This document shows, one piece after another, positions 15,901 to 20,839 of a stretch of DNA of 20,839 bases (position 1 is the stretch's first letter; each line of letters opens with the position of its first letter). The stretch covers positions 1-20,839 of the forward strand of contig CAZWTD010000021.1 in the NCBI GenBank assembly GCA_964637345.1. The letters run 5' to 3'. The notes beneath the pieces are model-generated. The model saw only the letters and a program-made list of their open reading frames with translations. It had not been told where the DNA came from and made no database searches. Position numbers and translations under genes: made by a program. This stretch comes from CAZWTD01 sp964637345 (lineage in GTDB: Bacteria; Patescibacteriota; Patescibacteriia; HK-STAS-PATE-3).

Positions 15901-16367
15901 TAGTAATAACGGCCGCGGATGAACTCAGCGGTAAAGAAAACACCAGCTGATCGAATAAGCTGGGAAACAACCACCCGTTCAATACCGTTGATAATGAAGG
16001 TTCCTCGATCGGTAATGAGCGGAAAGTCGCCGAGGTAGATTTCCTGCTCTTTAATTTCACCGGTTTTTTTGTTGACAAGGCGGGTTTGGACGCGAAGTGC
16101 GGCTTCGAAGGTCACATTCTTCGCTTTCGCCGTTACCTCATCAAATTTTGGCTCATCGAGGTAATAATCGCCGAAGTAGAGCTCAAGGTCGCGTCCAATA
16201 AAGTCGCGAATCGGGGAGATCTCTTCAAAAAGCTCCCGGAGACCACTCCGAAAAAACCACTCATAGGAGCGTTTCTGAATCTCGATGAGATCCGGAAGCG
16301 AAACTGCTTCGTGGAGGGTCGTGAAAAATTTCCGACCCGATGATGCTGCGATACCCTTCGTTGACAT
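12954..16367 (-). CDS. rpoB: DNA-directed RNA polymerase beta subunit RpoB
   Basis: This 1137-aa protein is the beta subunit that forms the other wall of the active-site cleft and the RNA exit channel. Visible landmarks are the rifampicin region SSQLSQFMDQHNPLAEL (384-400), then HKRRLSAMGPGGL, the segment GRICPIATPEGPNIGL, GDKMAGRHGNKG near the active site, and a C-terminus that matches the family. Relative to E. coli numbering, position 518 is His, 522 is Ala and 525 is Glu; Asp516, His526 and Ser531 are kept. The ATG at 16367 is chosen. A TTG at 16370 is an in-frame alternative three bases upstream and is better spaced (8 nt) from the GGGGAG element. The operon contains only rpoB and rpoC among known genes; no rplJ-rplL precedes it. 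Confidence 0.98.
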   Translation of the reverse strand: MSTKGIAASSGRKFFTTLHEAVSLPDLIEIQKRSYEWFFRSGLRELFEEISPIRDFIGRDLELYFGDYYLDEPKFDEVTAKAKNVTFEAALRVQTRLVNKKTGEIKEQEIYLGDFPLITDRGTFIINGIERVVVSQLIRSAGVFFTAEFIRGRYYYGAKIIPNRGAWLELETDGNNVIAVKIDRKRKVPVTSLLRAFGYGSDEELLNLFKEADVHQSDRYIDATIAKDASRSEAEGLKEVYKRIRPGDLATTDNARELIHKMFFSFDRYDFGRVGRYKLNQRFGFDFPNDKSHRVLQKEDLVAIVQEIIRLNNKQAEPDDIDHLGNRRVRAIGELVQNKFRVGLARMERIVKDRMSTRDITTLTPNQLINARPIIGAVKEFFMSSQLSQFMDQHNPLAELEHKRRLSAMGPGGLSRERAGFDVRDVHRTHYGRICPIATPEGPNIGLVGHLSCYARVNDYGFIETPFRKVIHDVAPDQAVGEELREEVKDATGAVLGKRGEAITDAFAKKCAAAGVATLPIKPRITSEVIYLDAFTEERGVTTAATTPYDEKGYFLTDRVEVRRHGEPTIGWSWEVDYMDVSPKQIVSVTTSLIPFLEHDDAVRALMGTNMQRQAVAVIKPQAPIVGTGVEERAAKDSGQVVLAQHAGTVSRCQADLIEVKEDDGTARTYHLRKFARSNASTSINQIVRVDAGQRVEAGQLLADGPATEHGELALGQNILVAFMPWEGGNYEDAILISERIVQQDRYTSIHIEDYTIDVRDTKLGPEVVTRDIPNVSEEKLKDLDEEGIVRIGAQVSSGDILVGKITPKGETELSAEEKLLRAIFGEKAKDVKDSSLYLEHGEHGKVVDIKIFSREKGDKLSSGVIKTIQVSVAQLRKIQVGDKMAGRHGNKGVISRIVAVEDMPFLEDGTPVDIILNPLGVASRMNLGQILETHLGLAAKKHGYTVASPALDGVPEATIRDELERAGYPRDGKMTLYDGRTGKTFDQKVTVGQVYMLKLNHLVEDKIHQRSIGPYSLVTQQPLGGKAQFGGQRFGEMEVWALEAYGAAHTLQEMLTIKSDDVPGRSKAYESVIKGEPITRLNVPESFNVLVRELKGLCLDVDLVGAKPIETDEDEPKPRPHIEPIPEPSPHKEDAS

Positions 16368-16370
16368 CAA

Positions 16371-16497
16371 AATGCTAGCTCCCCTATTCGCTTGAACAGG
16401 GGGAGATGCTTCGCTCTCGGATTACTGAAACCTCGTTGCTTCAGAACAAATCGACACGTGTTCGCCGACTCCAAAGGCTAATTGAGGAAAAAGATGC
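16371..16497 (-). promoter_or_regulatory. Structured rpoB leader with a hairpin covering the ribosome-binding site
   Basis: The predicted leader is about 130 nt. Its last hairpin pairs CTCCCC with GGGGAG (16384-16379), and GGGGAG is the only Shine-Dalgarno-like element before rpoB. Just upstream, GAGA-(8 nt)-TCTC uses bases that overlap the CTCCCC arm, so the two pairings exclude each other. Further up, GAACA/TGTTC and TGAA/TTCA can also pair. This is the layout of a translational switch or an autoregulatory site. No known riboswitch class was recognised. Confidence 0.45.
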
Positions 16498-16503
16498 CCA
16501 ATC

Positions 16504-16532
16504 ACTATAGCAATCGAACTTGACAACGTCAA
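16504..16532 (-). promoter_or_regulatory. rpoBC promoter
   Basis: On the minus strand TTGACG (16532-16527), a 17-nt spacer and TATAGT (16509-16504) are present. TGC directly before the -10 gives an extended -10. The -35 lies inside the inverted repeat TTGAC-AAC-GTCAA (16520-16532), which could be an operator. The predicted start is near 16497. Confidence 0.8.
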
Positions 16533-16570
16533 GGGAAGGACCTTTCAGGTAGGATATAATACTTTTTGTT

Positions 16571-16589
16571 TAATATTAGCGAAATATTA
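16571..16589. repeat. AT-rich inverted repeat behind the MurE-like gene
   Basis: TAATATT (16571-16577) and AATATTA (16583-16589) form a perfect 7-bp inverted repeat around AGCGA. It lies 15 bp after the ligase stop codon and about 40 bp upstream of the rpoB -35. It may be a weak terminator or a protein-binding site. No GC-rich terminator was found for the upstream operon. Confidence 0.4.
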
Positions 16590-16603
16590 CTACACGCACT
16601 CTT

Positions 16604-17956
16604 CTAAGCGGCTTTTTCCTCCTGAAAAGTTTTCCACAGTCCTTCCACTTCACTTCGAATAACCTTCCGATCGTCCCAAGGAATCTTCCGATCACCGGCA
16701 ATAATCCACTGTTCCGAGGCTTTTCCAGTCACAACAACAAGATCTCCGGGTTCAGCTAACTCAAGAGCGCGTCGAATCGCCAGGCGACGATCGGAAATTC
16801 GTTCAATAACGGCCTTTTTCGGATTTGCTGCATTCGCCCCGGCGATAATTTCATCAATAATCTTCTCAGGCGGCTCGTCGTAGGGATCTTCGTTGGTTAC
16901 GATCGCCACGTCAGCATGTTCAGCGACCCATCGGCCTAAAACCGGACGGCGCGCATGGTCGCGAACGCCTCCACAGGAACCAAACACGTGAATAATTCGC
17001 TTAGCGCTGTAGCTCGGAAGCACTGAATAGAGTGCAATCATTGACGCTGGCTCTGGGGCGTAATCAACGAGTACGCGAAAAGGCCGCCCAATATCAAGAA
17101 GCTCAAGCCGGCCAGGAATGGGTCGAAGCTTCCCGATTTGTTGTACGATCTCCGACATCGGATAGCCGAGCGCTTCAACCGTCGCTGCGGCCTCGAGCAC
17201 ATTCATTACATTAAACCGCCCAGGAAGAGGAAGGCGGGCCTCTCTTCCGTCAATCGTAAAACGTGTTCCGCCCTTCGATTCTTCAATGCTTTCCGTGGAA
17301 CGCAAGACCGGCGCCTGACGAAAAGCGCTTAACTCAGGAGTCGGCGTTAGTGAACAAGCAATGACTCGCTCGACCGGGAAACGGGCAAAACGACCCGCCG
17401 CTGGGTCATCGGCGTTCACAATAATAGTGCGCGGCTGGCCGACGCGAGCCGGCTGCCGACTCAAGCTCCAAAAAAGCCGCTCTTTTGCTTTGGCGTATTT
17501 CTCAAAGGAACCGTGCGACTCAATATGCTCGGGCGTCAGGTTGGTAAAAACCGCTACCCGAAGGGGGATACCATTAAGCCGTCCCTGCGCTAAGCCTTCG
17601 GAAGAAGCCTCAACCACCGCGTAACGGCAGCCCGATTTCCGCATCTGACGAAGGAGGCGCTGGAGCGTTGCGGGCGAGGCCGTCGTTAACTTCGTCTCAT
17701 TAAGACGTTCAACGCCTTTAATGGAAATCGTTGCCGTAGAAACCCAGCCAACCGGTTCGCCAAGCGACTCGAGCAGCTGGCCGATCCAGGACACGACCGT
17801 CGATTTTCCGTTCGTTCCGGTTACGGCAATCACGGTCAGGCCGCGCGCGGGAAATCCAAAGCGGAGCGCGGTTAGCCAGGCCCGGCTTCGATGATACGCG
17901 AAGAGTGCTTCGCGCGGAACTAGCTTTCGAATCATCTGTTTGAGCCGAGAAAGCAT
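16604..17956 (-). CDS. MurE-family Mur ligase lacking the usual N-terminal domain
   Basis: This 450-aa protein belongs to the Mur ligases, which add amino acids to UDP-MurNAc-peptides using ATP. Visible are the P-loop GTNGKST (47-53), EASSEG (116-121), NLTPEHIESHG (139-149), the Lys158 position expected to be carbamylated (FEKYAKAKERLF), NVMNVLEAAA, the C-domain DYAPEPASM (298-306) and FGSCGGVRDHARRPVLG (325-341). It ends with GKASEQWI and DDRKVI. In typical MurE the P-loop lies near residue 110, after a UDP-binding domain. Here only about 46 residues precede it, so substrate recognition must differ or be supplied otherwise. The diaminopimelate motif DNPR is replaced by EDPY (356-359). It is the last gene of a four-gene operon, one base after the preceding stop codon. 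Confidence 0.88.
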   Translation of the reverse strand: MLSRLKQMIRKLVPREALFAYHRSRAWLTALRFGFPARGLTVIAVTGTNGKSTVVSWIGQLLESLGEPVGWVSTATISIKGVERLNETKLTTASPATLQRLLRQMRKSGCRYAVVEASSEGLAQGRLNGIPLRVAVFTNLTPEHIESHGSFEKYAKAKERLFWSLSRQPARVGQPRTIIVNADDPAAGRFARFPVERVIACSLTPTPELSAFRQAPVLRSTESIEESKGGTRFTIDGREARLPLPGRFNVMNVLEAAATVEALGYPMSEIVQQIGKLRPIPGRLELLDIGRPFRVLVDYAPEPASMIALYSVLPSYSAKRIIHVFGSCGGVRDHARRPVLGRWVAEHADVAIVTNEDPYDEPPEKIIDEIIAGANAANPKKAVIERISDRRLAIRRALELAEPGDLVVVTGKASEQWIIAGDRKIPWDDRKVIRSEVEGLWKTFQEEKAA

Positions 17957-17957
17957 A

Positions 17958-18182
17958 TTATTGCGTCAAACGACGAAAGTGGTAGTGGAATTGGCGATCA
18001 TAAATCACCTCATAGCGGTTCCCTTTGATCTCGCACTCTTCCCGGCCCCAGCGCCGCGCCCGATACATGAGTCCGTTCACATAGGAACGCGTTACCTGGT
18101 TTTCAAGAAAATCCAAAATCTCCGGCGCGGCAGTCACCGAATAGATATAAATCGTTCGGGTGATCTCTCCGAGCGTTTCCAC
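17958..18182 (-). CDS. Small conserved-looking protein of 74 aa, unknown
   Basis: The product is rich in aromatic and charged residues, with no signal peptide or membrane segment. It has an N-terminal half with ITRTIYIYSV and LDFLENQVTRSYVNG, and a C-terminal half containing ECEIKGNRYEVIYDRQF that reads like two antiparallel beta strands. The family was not recognised. Its GTG start at 18182 is three bases after the DUF1003 stop codon, and its stop codon is one base before the MurE-like ATG. Translation is therefore probably coupled on both sides, since no clear ribosome-binding site is present. This placement supports a real gene and suggests a link to the cell envelope. Confidence 0.75.
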   Translation of the reverse strand: METLGEITRTIYIYSVTAAPEILDFLENQVTRSYVNGLMYRARRWGREECEIKGNRYEVIYDRQFHYHFRRLTQ

Positions 18183-18185
18183 GAA

Positions 18186-18560
18186 TTACCGCTTCTTTAA
18201 TTCTGCCTCAATCGACTCAAGCTTCACGAGAATGCGCTGAATCTCCTGTTCAGCTTTCGTGTCAACTTCAAGATCGCGCTGGTCGCGAATGTTATCGCGC
18301 TGCGCTTGGCGATTTTGAGAAATGAGCACAAAGGTCGAAAGAAAAATCGCCTCGAGCGAAACGACCATCGTTAAAAAGTTGAACGGGTAGGGATCCCAGC
18401 CTTGTTCAAAGGCTACCACATTCAAAATGACCCAAAGGACAAACCATATCGTGTGAACGTATACAAACATCATTGACCCGACATAGCCTGTTATCTTGTC
18501 AGCCAGGCGATCCTGCCAGTTCATTTGCTTCTCAAATTCTTGCTTCAGATGATGTGCCAT
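18186..18560 (-). CDS. DUF1003 membrane protein
   Basis: This 124-aa protein has the DUF1003 signature. Two membrane helices (about 31-51 and 62-82) flank the conserved WDPYPFNFLTMVVSLEAIFL, followed by STFVLISQNRQAQRD. A charged C-terminal coiled coil (about 90-124) lies in the cytoplasm. The biochemical function of the family is not established. The gene is the second of a four-gene operon, with three-base gaps to the genes on either side. It carries no good ribosome-binding site of its own and probably relies on reinitiation. Membrane location beside a Mur ligase fits an envelope role, which is an inference from context only. Confidence 0.92.
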   Translation of the reverse strand: MAHHLKQEFEKQMNWQDRLADKITGYVGSMMFVYVHTIWFVLWVILNVVAFEQGWDPYPFNFLTMVVSLEAIFLSTFVLISQNRQAQRDNIRDQRDLEVDTKAEQEIQRILVKLESIEAELKKR

Positions 18561-18563
18561 ATA

Positions 18564-18803
18564 TTAGAACCAGCTAGAAGACGTTTTTCTCCGAACGACA
18601 GAATATCGTCCGGTTGAATTGTATTGTAGTGAATAATCTCGGCCGTCTTGGTCTTCAAATTCTGCGCTTCGGTTGGCTTTCGCCTCCCGGAAGAAGACTT
18701 CGGCCTCTGGGTATTCAAGTCGATGATCGAGATAATCAACGCCGTGCTTCGCGTCGTCCTCGAACTCAACCGTATGACCGTGGACGTTCTGCGTTTTTCC
18801 CAT
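18564..18803 (-). CDS. Hypothetical protein of 79 aa, first gene of the DUF1003-MurE-like operon
   Basis: The product begins MGKTQNVHGHTVEF and is acidic in its N-terminal half, with a central YPEAEVFFREAK. Its C-terminus is basic and aromatic, containing DYSLQYNSTGRYSVVRR and ending in SSSWF. It has no signal peptide or membrane segment and was not assigned to a family. The frame is open further upstream to 18869, but the ATG at 18803 is preferred because it lies about 7 nt downstream of the predicted transcript start, so the longer start would be outside the mRNA. There is no clear ribosome-binding site. It is followed after 3 bases by the DUF1003 gene. Confidence 0.75.
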   Translation of the reverse strand: MGKTQNVHGHTVEFEDDAKHGVDYLDHRLEYPEAEVFFREAKANRSAEFEDQDGRDYSLQYNSTGRYSVVRRKTSSSWF

Positions 18804-18816
18804 AGAATACGTCTCA

Positions 18817-18845
18817 ACTCTAGCATTCTGGACCGTGGGCGACAA
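18817..18845 (-). promoter_or_regulatory. Promoter of the four-gene DUF1003-MurE-like operon, near-leaderless
   Basis: On the minus strand TTGTCG (18845-18840), a 17-nt spacer and TAGAGT (18822-18817) are present, with TGC directly before the -10. The predicted start is near 18810, about 7 nt from the ATG at 18803. The -35 is the same hexamer as at ftsK. Confidence 0.6.
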
Positions 18846-18847
18846 GC

Positions 18848-18876
18848 TTGACGACGACTCTTCATTCAATTACGAT
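18848..18876 (+). promoter_or_regulatory. Promoter of the small membrane protein gene
   Basis: TTGACG (18848-18853), a 17-nt spacer and TACGAT (18871-18876) predict a start near 18883. Only 2 bp separate its -35 from that of the divergent operon, with AAGCTT at the centre of symmetry. A 6-bp hairpin CTCGAA/TTCGAG (18880-18899) sits at or near the predicted 5' end of the mRNA. Confidence 0.65.
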
Positions 18877-18924
18877 CGTCTCGAAACTGGCTCTTCGAGA
18901 TCATCCGGACAGGAAGGGGGAATC

Positions 18925-19380
18925 GTGTCGACTCTAGTCGGAACGCTCGCGCGCGTCCGTCGAACGAGCGGCTGGGCGCCTTTTCTTATTCCGCCCGCAG
19001 TCATCGGACTTGGTGGAATGCTCTGGGGCGAAAACTTCGTCATCGCGATCTTGCTGCTTACGTTCGCCGCTCCTGCGGCACGAGTCGTCGTCGCGATCTT
19101 CAGCCTAATTGAGGGCGACACCCTGCTGAGTCGGCGCACGATCATCATCATGGAAAGCTGGCCGCTTGGCTGGCTGATCCTCCTGCTCATCGCGAGGATC
19201 GGGGAGGGGTATCCCGACTTGATAGCCATCCCTGGCGTGGCTCTACTCATCATGGCCGGATTTCTCTTCTACGACCTCGCCAACTGCGACGATCACCGAG
19301 GGCGGACGGTACTCTACTCCGTAAGCGAAATCGTCCTCTCGGTCGCCGCCGTCATCCCAGCCGGCCTCATGCACCAATAG
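18925..19380 (+). CDS. Small polytopic membrane protein, unknown function
   Basis: The 151-aa product has about five hydrophobic segments (about 19-34, 38-62, 78-92, 98-118, 129-148) with short polar loops. The N-terminus is basic (RVRR, 10-13), placing it in the cytoplasm by the positive-inside rule. A loop with DLANCDDHRGRT (117-128) and the paired prolines of the first segment are the only notable motifs. No family was recognised. The GTG at 18925 is chosen because AGGAAGGGGG ends four bases before it and the promoter lies just upstream. A longer in-frame GTG at 18835 lies upstream of the promoter and has no ribosome-binding site. The gene is monocistronic, with its own terminator. Confidence 0.7.
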   Translation: MSTLVGTLARVRRTSGWAPFLIPPAVIGLGGMLWGENFVIAILLLTFAAPAARVVVAIFSLIEGDTLLSRRTIIIMESWPLGWLILLLIARIGEGYPDLIAIPGVALLIMAGFLFYDLANCDDHRGRTVLYSVSEIVLSVAAVIPAGLMHQ

Positions 19381-19393
19381 TACCCCGCACCTC

Positions 19394-19428
19394 CCGCCCG
19401 GGCGCATCTCGCCGGGCGGTCTTCTTAT
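19394..19428 (+). terminator. Terminator of the small membrane protein gene
   Basis: CCGCCCGG (19394-19401) pairs with CCGGGCGG (19412-19419) and is followed by TCTTCTTATC. The same 11-base tail, TCTTCTTATCG, follows the terminator stem of the GlgC-like gene at 1380-1390. Confidence 0.88.
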
Positions 19429-19432
19429 CGAA

Positions 19433-19467
19433 TAGAAAGAGCGGCCGCACCTGATGGATGCGGCCGC
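19433..19467 (-). terminator. Terminator of prs
   Basis: GCGGCCGCA (19441-19449) and TGCGGCCGC (19459-19467) form a perfect 9-bp stem with a 9-nt loop. On the minus strand TCTTTCTATT follows. It begins 26 bp after the prs stop codon. Confidence 0.88.
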
Positions 19468-19493
19468 ATGAAAGCGCAACTGACACGAAAACC

Positions 19494-20462
19494 CTAGCCC
19501 TGATGCACTCTCTCTTCAAAGAGATCGGACAGCGAGGACTGTTCGTAGGTTCCCTTGATTCCGGCAGCCAGGAGCTGGGCAATCGAGCAAACCGTGAACT
19601 GACTGGGAAGCGAAACCGTCGGAACCGTGTCGCTCGTGATCACCTGCTGAATCGGCGAGGACGTAATCCGGTCGACGGCGCCGGCAACAAACTTCGGATG
19701 CACGACCGCGAACCTGACGCTCCGAACCTTGCGTCCTACCAAGAACTCCGCCACCCGGACCGCAGTCACACCGGTCGAAGATTCGTCGTCGATGATGAGC
19801 GCGTCAGCCCCTTCGAGCTCGCCGCGAATTTCCCTGATCTCGACGTCGTCATCTCCCTTCCGAACCTTGTCGGCCGCGGTCGACGGCACGCCGAGAAGGT
19901 GCCCCCACTTCCTTGCCATCGGACCAGCGCCCGTGTCCGCCCCAACAACATAAAGCCGATCAAGGCCCAGCGACCGAATGTGCTCGCGAAGCACAGGACC
20001 GGCATGAAGGTTGTCGAAGGGAAGATCGGTGAAGCCCTGAATCTGCCGGGAGTGAAGATCGATAGCGATGAAGCGGTTCACTCCCGACTCTTGCAGTAGG
20101 TGAGTAACGAGCCGGGCGGTGATTGGCTTCCGGGAGTCGTCTTTCCGATCAGCCCGGCCATACCCGAAGTACGACATTACCGCGGTCACGCGAGCAGTGG
20201 ACGCTCTGCGCATCGCATCAGCGAGAATACAGAGCTCCATGAGGTTGTCAGCGGCTGCAGTCGACGTCGCGTTGGTTGGACCGATGATGTACACGTCCCG
20301 TCCACGGACATTCACCCCAACCTGGACCTTAATCTCGCCATCCGGAAACCGGCCGACGATACATTCGCTCAAGGTGGTTCCGTAGAGCCGTGCGATCTCG
20401 TGAGACAGCATAGGGTGTGCTGTACTCGAAAACAGCAACGGCGGCTCAGAACTAAAATTCAT
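19494..20462 (-). CDS. prs: Ribose-phosphate pyrophosphokinase (PRPP synthetase)
   Basis: This 322-aa protein makes phosphoribosyl pyrophosphate from ribose-5-phosphate and ATP, feeding nucleotide and histidine-type pathways. Visible family landmarks are GRFPDGEIKVQ (37-47), SYFGYGRADRKD (97-108), the metal-site stretch DLHSRQIQGF (135-144) and the PRPP loop DDESSTGVT (225-233). The last is altered from the usual form, with Val where a Gly is expected before the final Thr. The flexible-loop DKRR becomes DKVR (199-201 region). The ATG at 20462 is preferred because GGGGAGGAGG lies eight bases upstream; an open frame extends to 20618 but crosses the promoter and leader. It is monocistronic between its own promoter and terminator. 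Confidence 0.93.
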   Translation of the reverse strand: MNFSSEPPLLFSSTAHPMLSHEIARLYGTTLSECIVGRFPDGEIKVQVGVNVRGRDVYIIGPTNATSTAAADNLMELCILADAMRRASTARVTAVMSYFGYGRADRKDDSRKPITARLVTHLLQESGVNRFIAIDLHSRQIQGFTDLPFDNLHAGPVLREHIRSLGLDRLYVVGADTGAGPMARKWGHLLGVPSTAADKVRKGDDDVEIREIRGELEGADALIIDDESSTGVTAVRVAEFLVGRKVRSVRFAVVHPKFVAGAVDRITSSPIQQVITSDTVPTVSLPSQFTVCSIAQLLAAGIKGTYEQSSLSDLFEERVHQG

Positions 20463-20491
20463 GGGCTGGACCTCCTCCCCGTTTTTAAGGT

Positions 20492-20548
20492 GCGGACAAA
20501 CAAGCGAAATCGTTTTTGCTGTTCGTTTCCGCCCCCAACTCGAGTGTA
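20492..20548 (-). promoter_or_regulatory. prs promoter and leader hairpin
   Basis: On the minus strand TACACT (20548-20543) preceded by TGC is an extended -10, with TTGCTG 16 nt upstream as a weak -35. The predicted start is near 20536. The leader then pairs GCGGA (20532-20528) with TCCGC (20496-20492) around a long, partly paired interior before the ribosome-binding site. Confidence 0.5.
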
Positions 20549-20573
20549 GCACCTTCCCGTTGTACAGCAAGAG

Positions 20574-20600
20574 AGCCCGGACCAGTAACTGGTCCGGGCT
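20574..20600 (-). terminator. Terminator of the right-edge gene
   Basis: AGCCCGGACCAG (20574-20585) and CTGGTCCGGGCT (20589-20600) form a perfect 12-bp stem with a 3-nt loop. CTCTTGCT follows on the minus strand. Confidence 0.88.
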
Positions 20601-20623
20601 TGAGGGAGTATTGAGCAAACAGA

Positions 20624-20839
20624 CTAGGCCCCGCCATCCTCGAGTGGATTCCCGAGATGGTACAGGAAGGGAACGAGCTTCCCGTAGTAGTCGACGACTG
20701 CCGCGAGCGCTTTGTGCCAGAGCCAGGCAAAGGTCTGGTCCGGCGTTTCGTCATCGCCCGCGAGTAAGCGAAGGGCCTTCGGCAGATCGGCCGGATCAAC
20801 GACAACGATCCGCTTTCCCTTGATCCCCGACTTCACCAT
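20624..20839 (-). CDS. Unknown protein, 71 codons visible, possibly cut by the window edge
   Basis: An ATG coincides with the last three bases of the window, so it cannot be told whether it is the true start or an internal methionine. The visible product begins MVKSGIKGKRIVVVDPADLP. A Trp/Tyr-rich helical stretch follows (FAWLWHKALAAVVDYYGKL, 37-55), and the end is short, acidic and glycine-rich. No signal peptide, membrane helix or known motif was recognised. A strong terminator 23 bp after the stop codon, similar in style to others here, supports a real transcribed gene. No function is proposed. Confidence 0.6.
   Translation of the reverse strand: MVKSGIKGKRIVVVDPADLPKALRLLAGDDETPDQTFAWLWHKALAAVVDYYGKLVPFLYHLGNPLEDGGA

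Noticed and set aside
16404..16460. Possible upstream open frame in the rpoB leader starting at GTG
   Set aside because: It has only 11 codons, no well-spaced ribosome-binding site and no regulatory codon run, so it cannot be told from chance.
16555..16560. TATAAT on the plus strand behind the MurE-like gene
   Set aside because: No -35 lies at a suitable distance (TTGACA is 29 nt away), there is no TG extension, and no plus-strand gene follows.
18835..18924. Longer N-terminus for the small membrane protein
   Set aside because: It starts at a GTG without a ribosome-binding site, upstream of the promoter at 18848-18876. The GTG at 18925 has AGGAAGGGGG in front.
20463..20618. 52-codon extension of prs
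   Set aside because: It crosses the promoter, leader hairpin and part of the upstream terminator region. The ATG at 20462 has an excellent ribosome-binding site and matches normal family length.
1..20839. CRISPR arrays, tRNA, rRNA, insertion sequences, integrase or toxin-antitoxin genes
   Set aside because: I read both strands and found no repeated spacer units, cloverleaf sequences, transposase motifs or toxin-like pairs; absence by eye is not proof.

Overview
The window looks like a piece of chromosome from a small-genome bacterium of the Patescibacteria (Candidate Phyla Radiation), probably Parcubacteria-like. This is an inference. It rests on compact spacing, a MurE-type ligase without its N-terminal domain, rpoB-rpoC away from ribosomal-protein genes, an FtsK-RodZ-like-RecA run and several tiny unannotatable genes. 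TGA is used as a stop. No rRNA, tRNA, CRISPR array, insertion sequence or prophage was seen.

Layout, left to right. A diverged GlgC-type sugar nucleotidyltransferase (+, 56-1342) converges on a membrane-anchored Ig-like/C39-peptidase protein (-, 1385-3265). A three-gene block follows on the minus strand: ftsK (7407-5104), a RodZ-like protein (5107-4418) and recA (4355-3324), closed by a UUCG-capped terminator. Divergent from ftsK is a secreted protein resembling a beta-barrel (+, 7581-8444), which is odd for this group. The next 650 bases hold two tandem micro-ORFs of 32 and 36 codons just downstream of rpoC, a strong terminator, and a candidate structured RNA of about 174 nt (8674-8501, minus) with its own promoter and terminator.

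rpoB and rpoC (minus, 16367-9094, ATGA overlap) follow a roughly 130-nt leader whose last hairpin covers the rpoB ribosome-binding site. Upstream is a tight four-gene minus-strand operon (18803-16604): a 79-aa unknown, a DUF1003 membrane protein, a 74-aa unknown and the MurE-like ligase. A small membrane protein (+, 18925-19380) is transcribed from a back-to-back promoter. The window ends with a PRPP synthetase (-, 20462-19494) and a 71-codon unknown at the right edge.

The best-supported housekeeping themes are division and chromosome partition (FtsK, RodZ-like), repair (RecA), transcription (RpoB, RpoC), cell-wall synthesis (MurE-like) and nucleotide precursor supply (Prs). Promoters fall into two visible types. 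One is a near-leaderless type with an extended -10 and only about 3-7 nt before the start codon (ftsK, the C39 protein, the DUF1003 operon). The other is a longer-leader type in which a stem-loop sits at or near the predicted transcript 5' end and a Shine-Dalgarno site follows (beta-barrel protein, small membrane protein, prs). The region most likely to hold something undescribed is 8500-9000.
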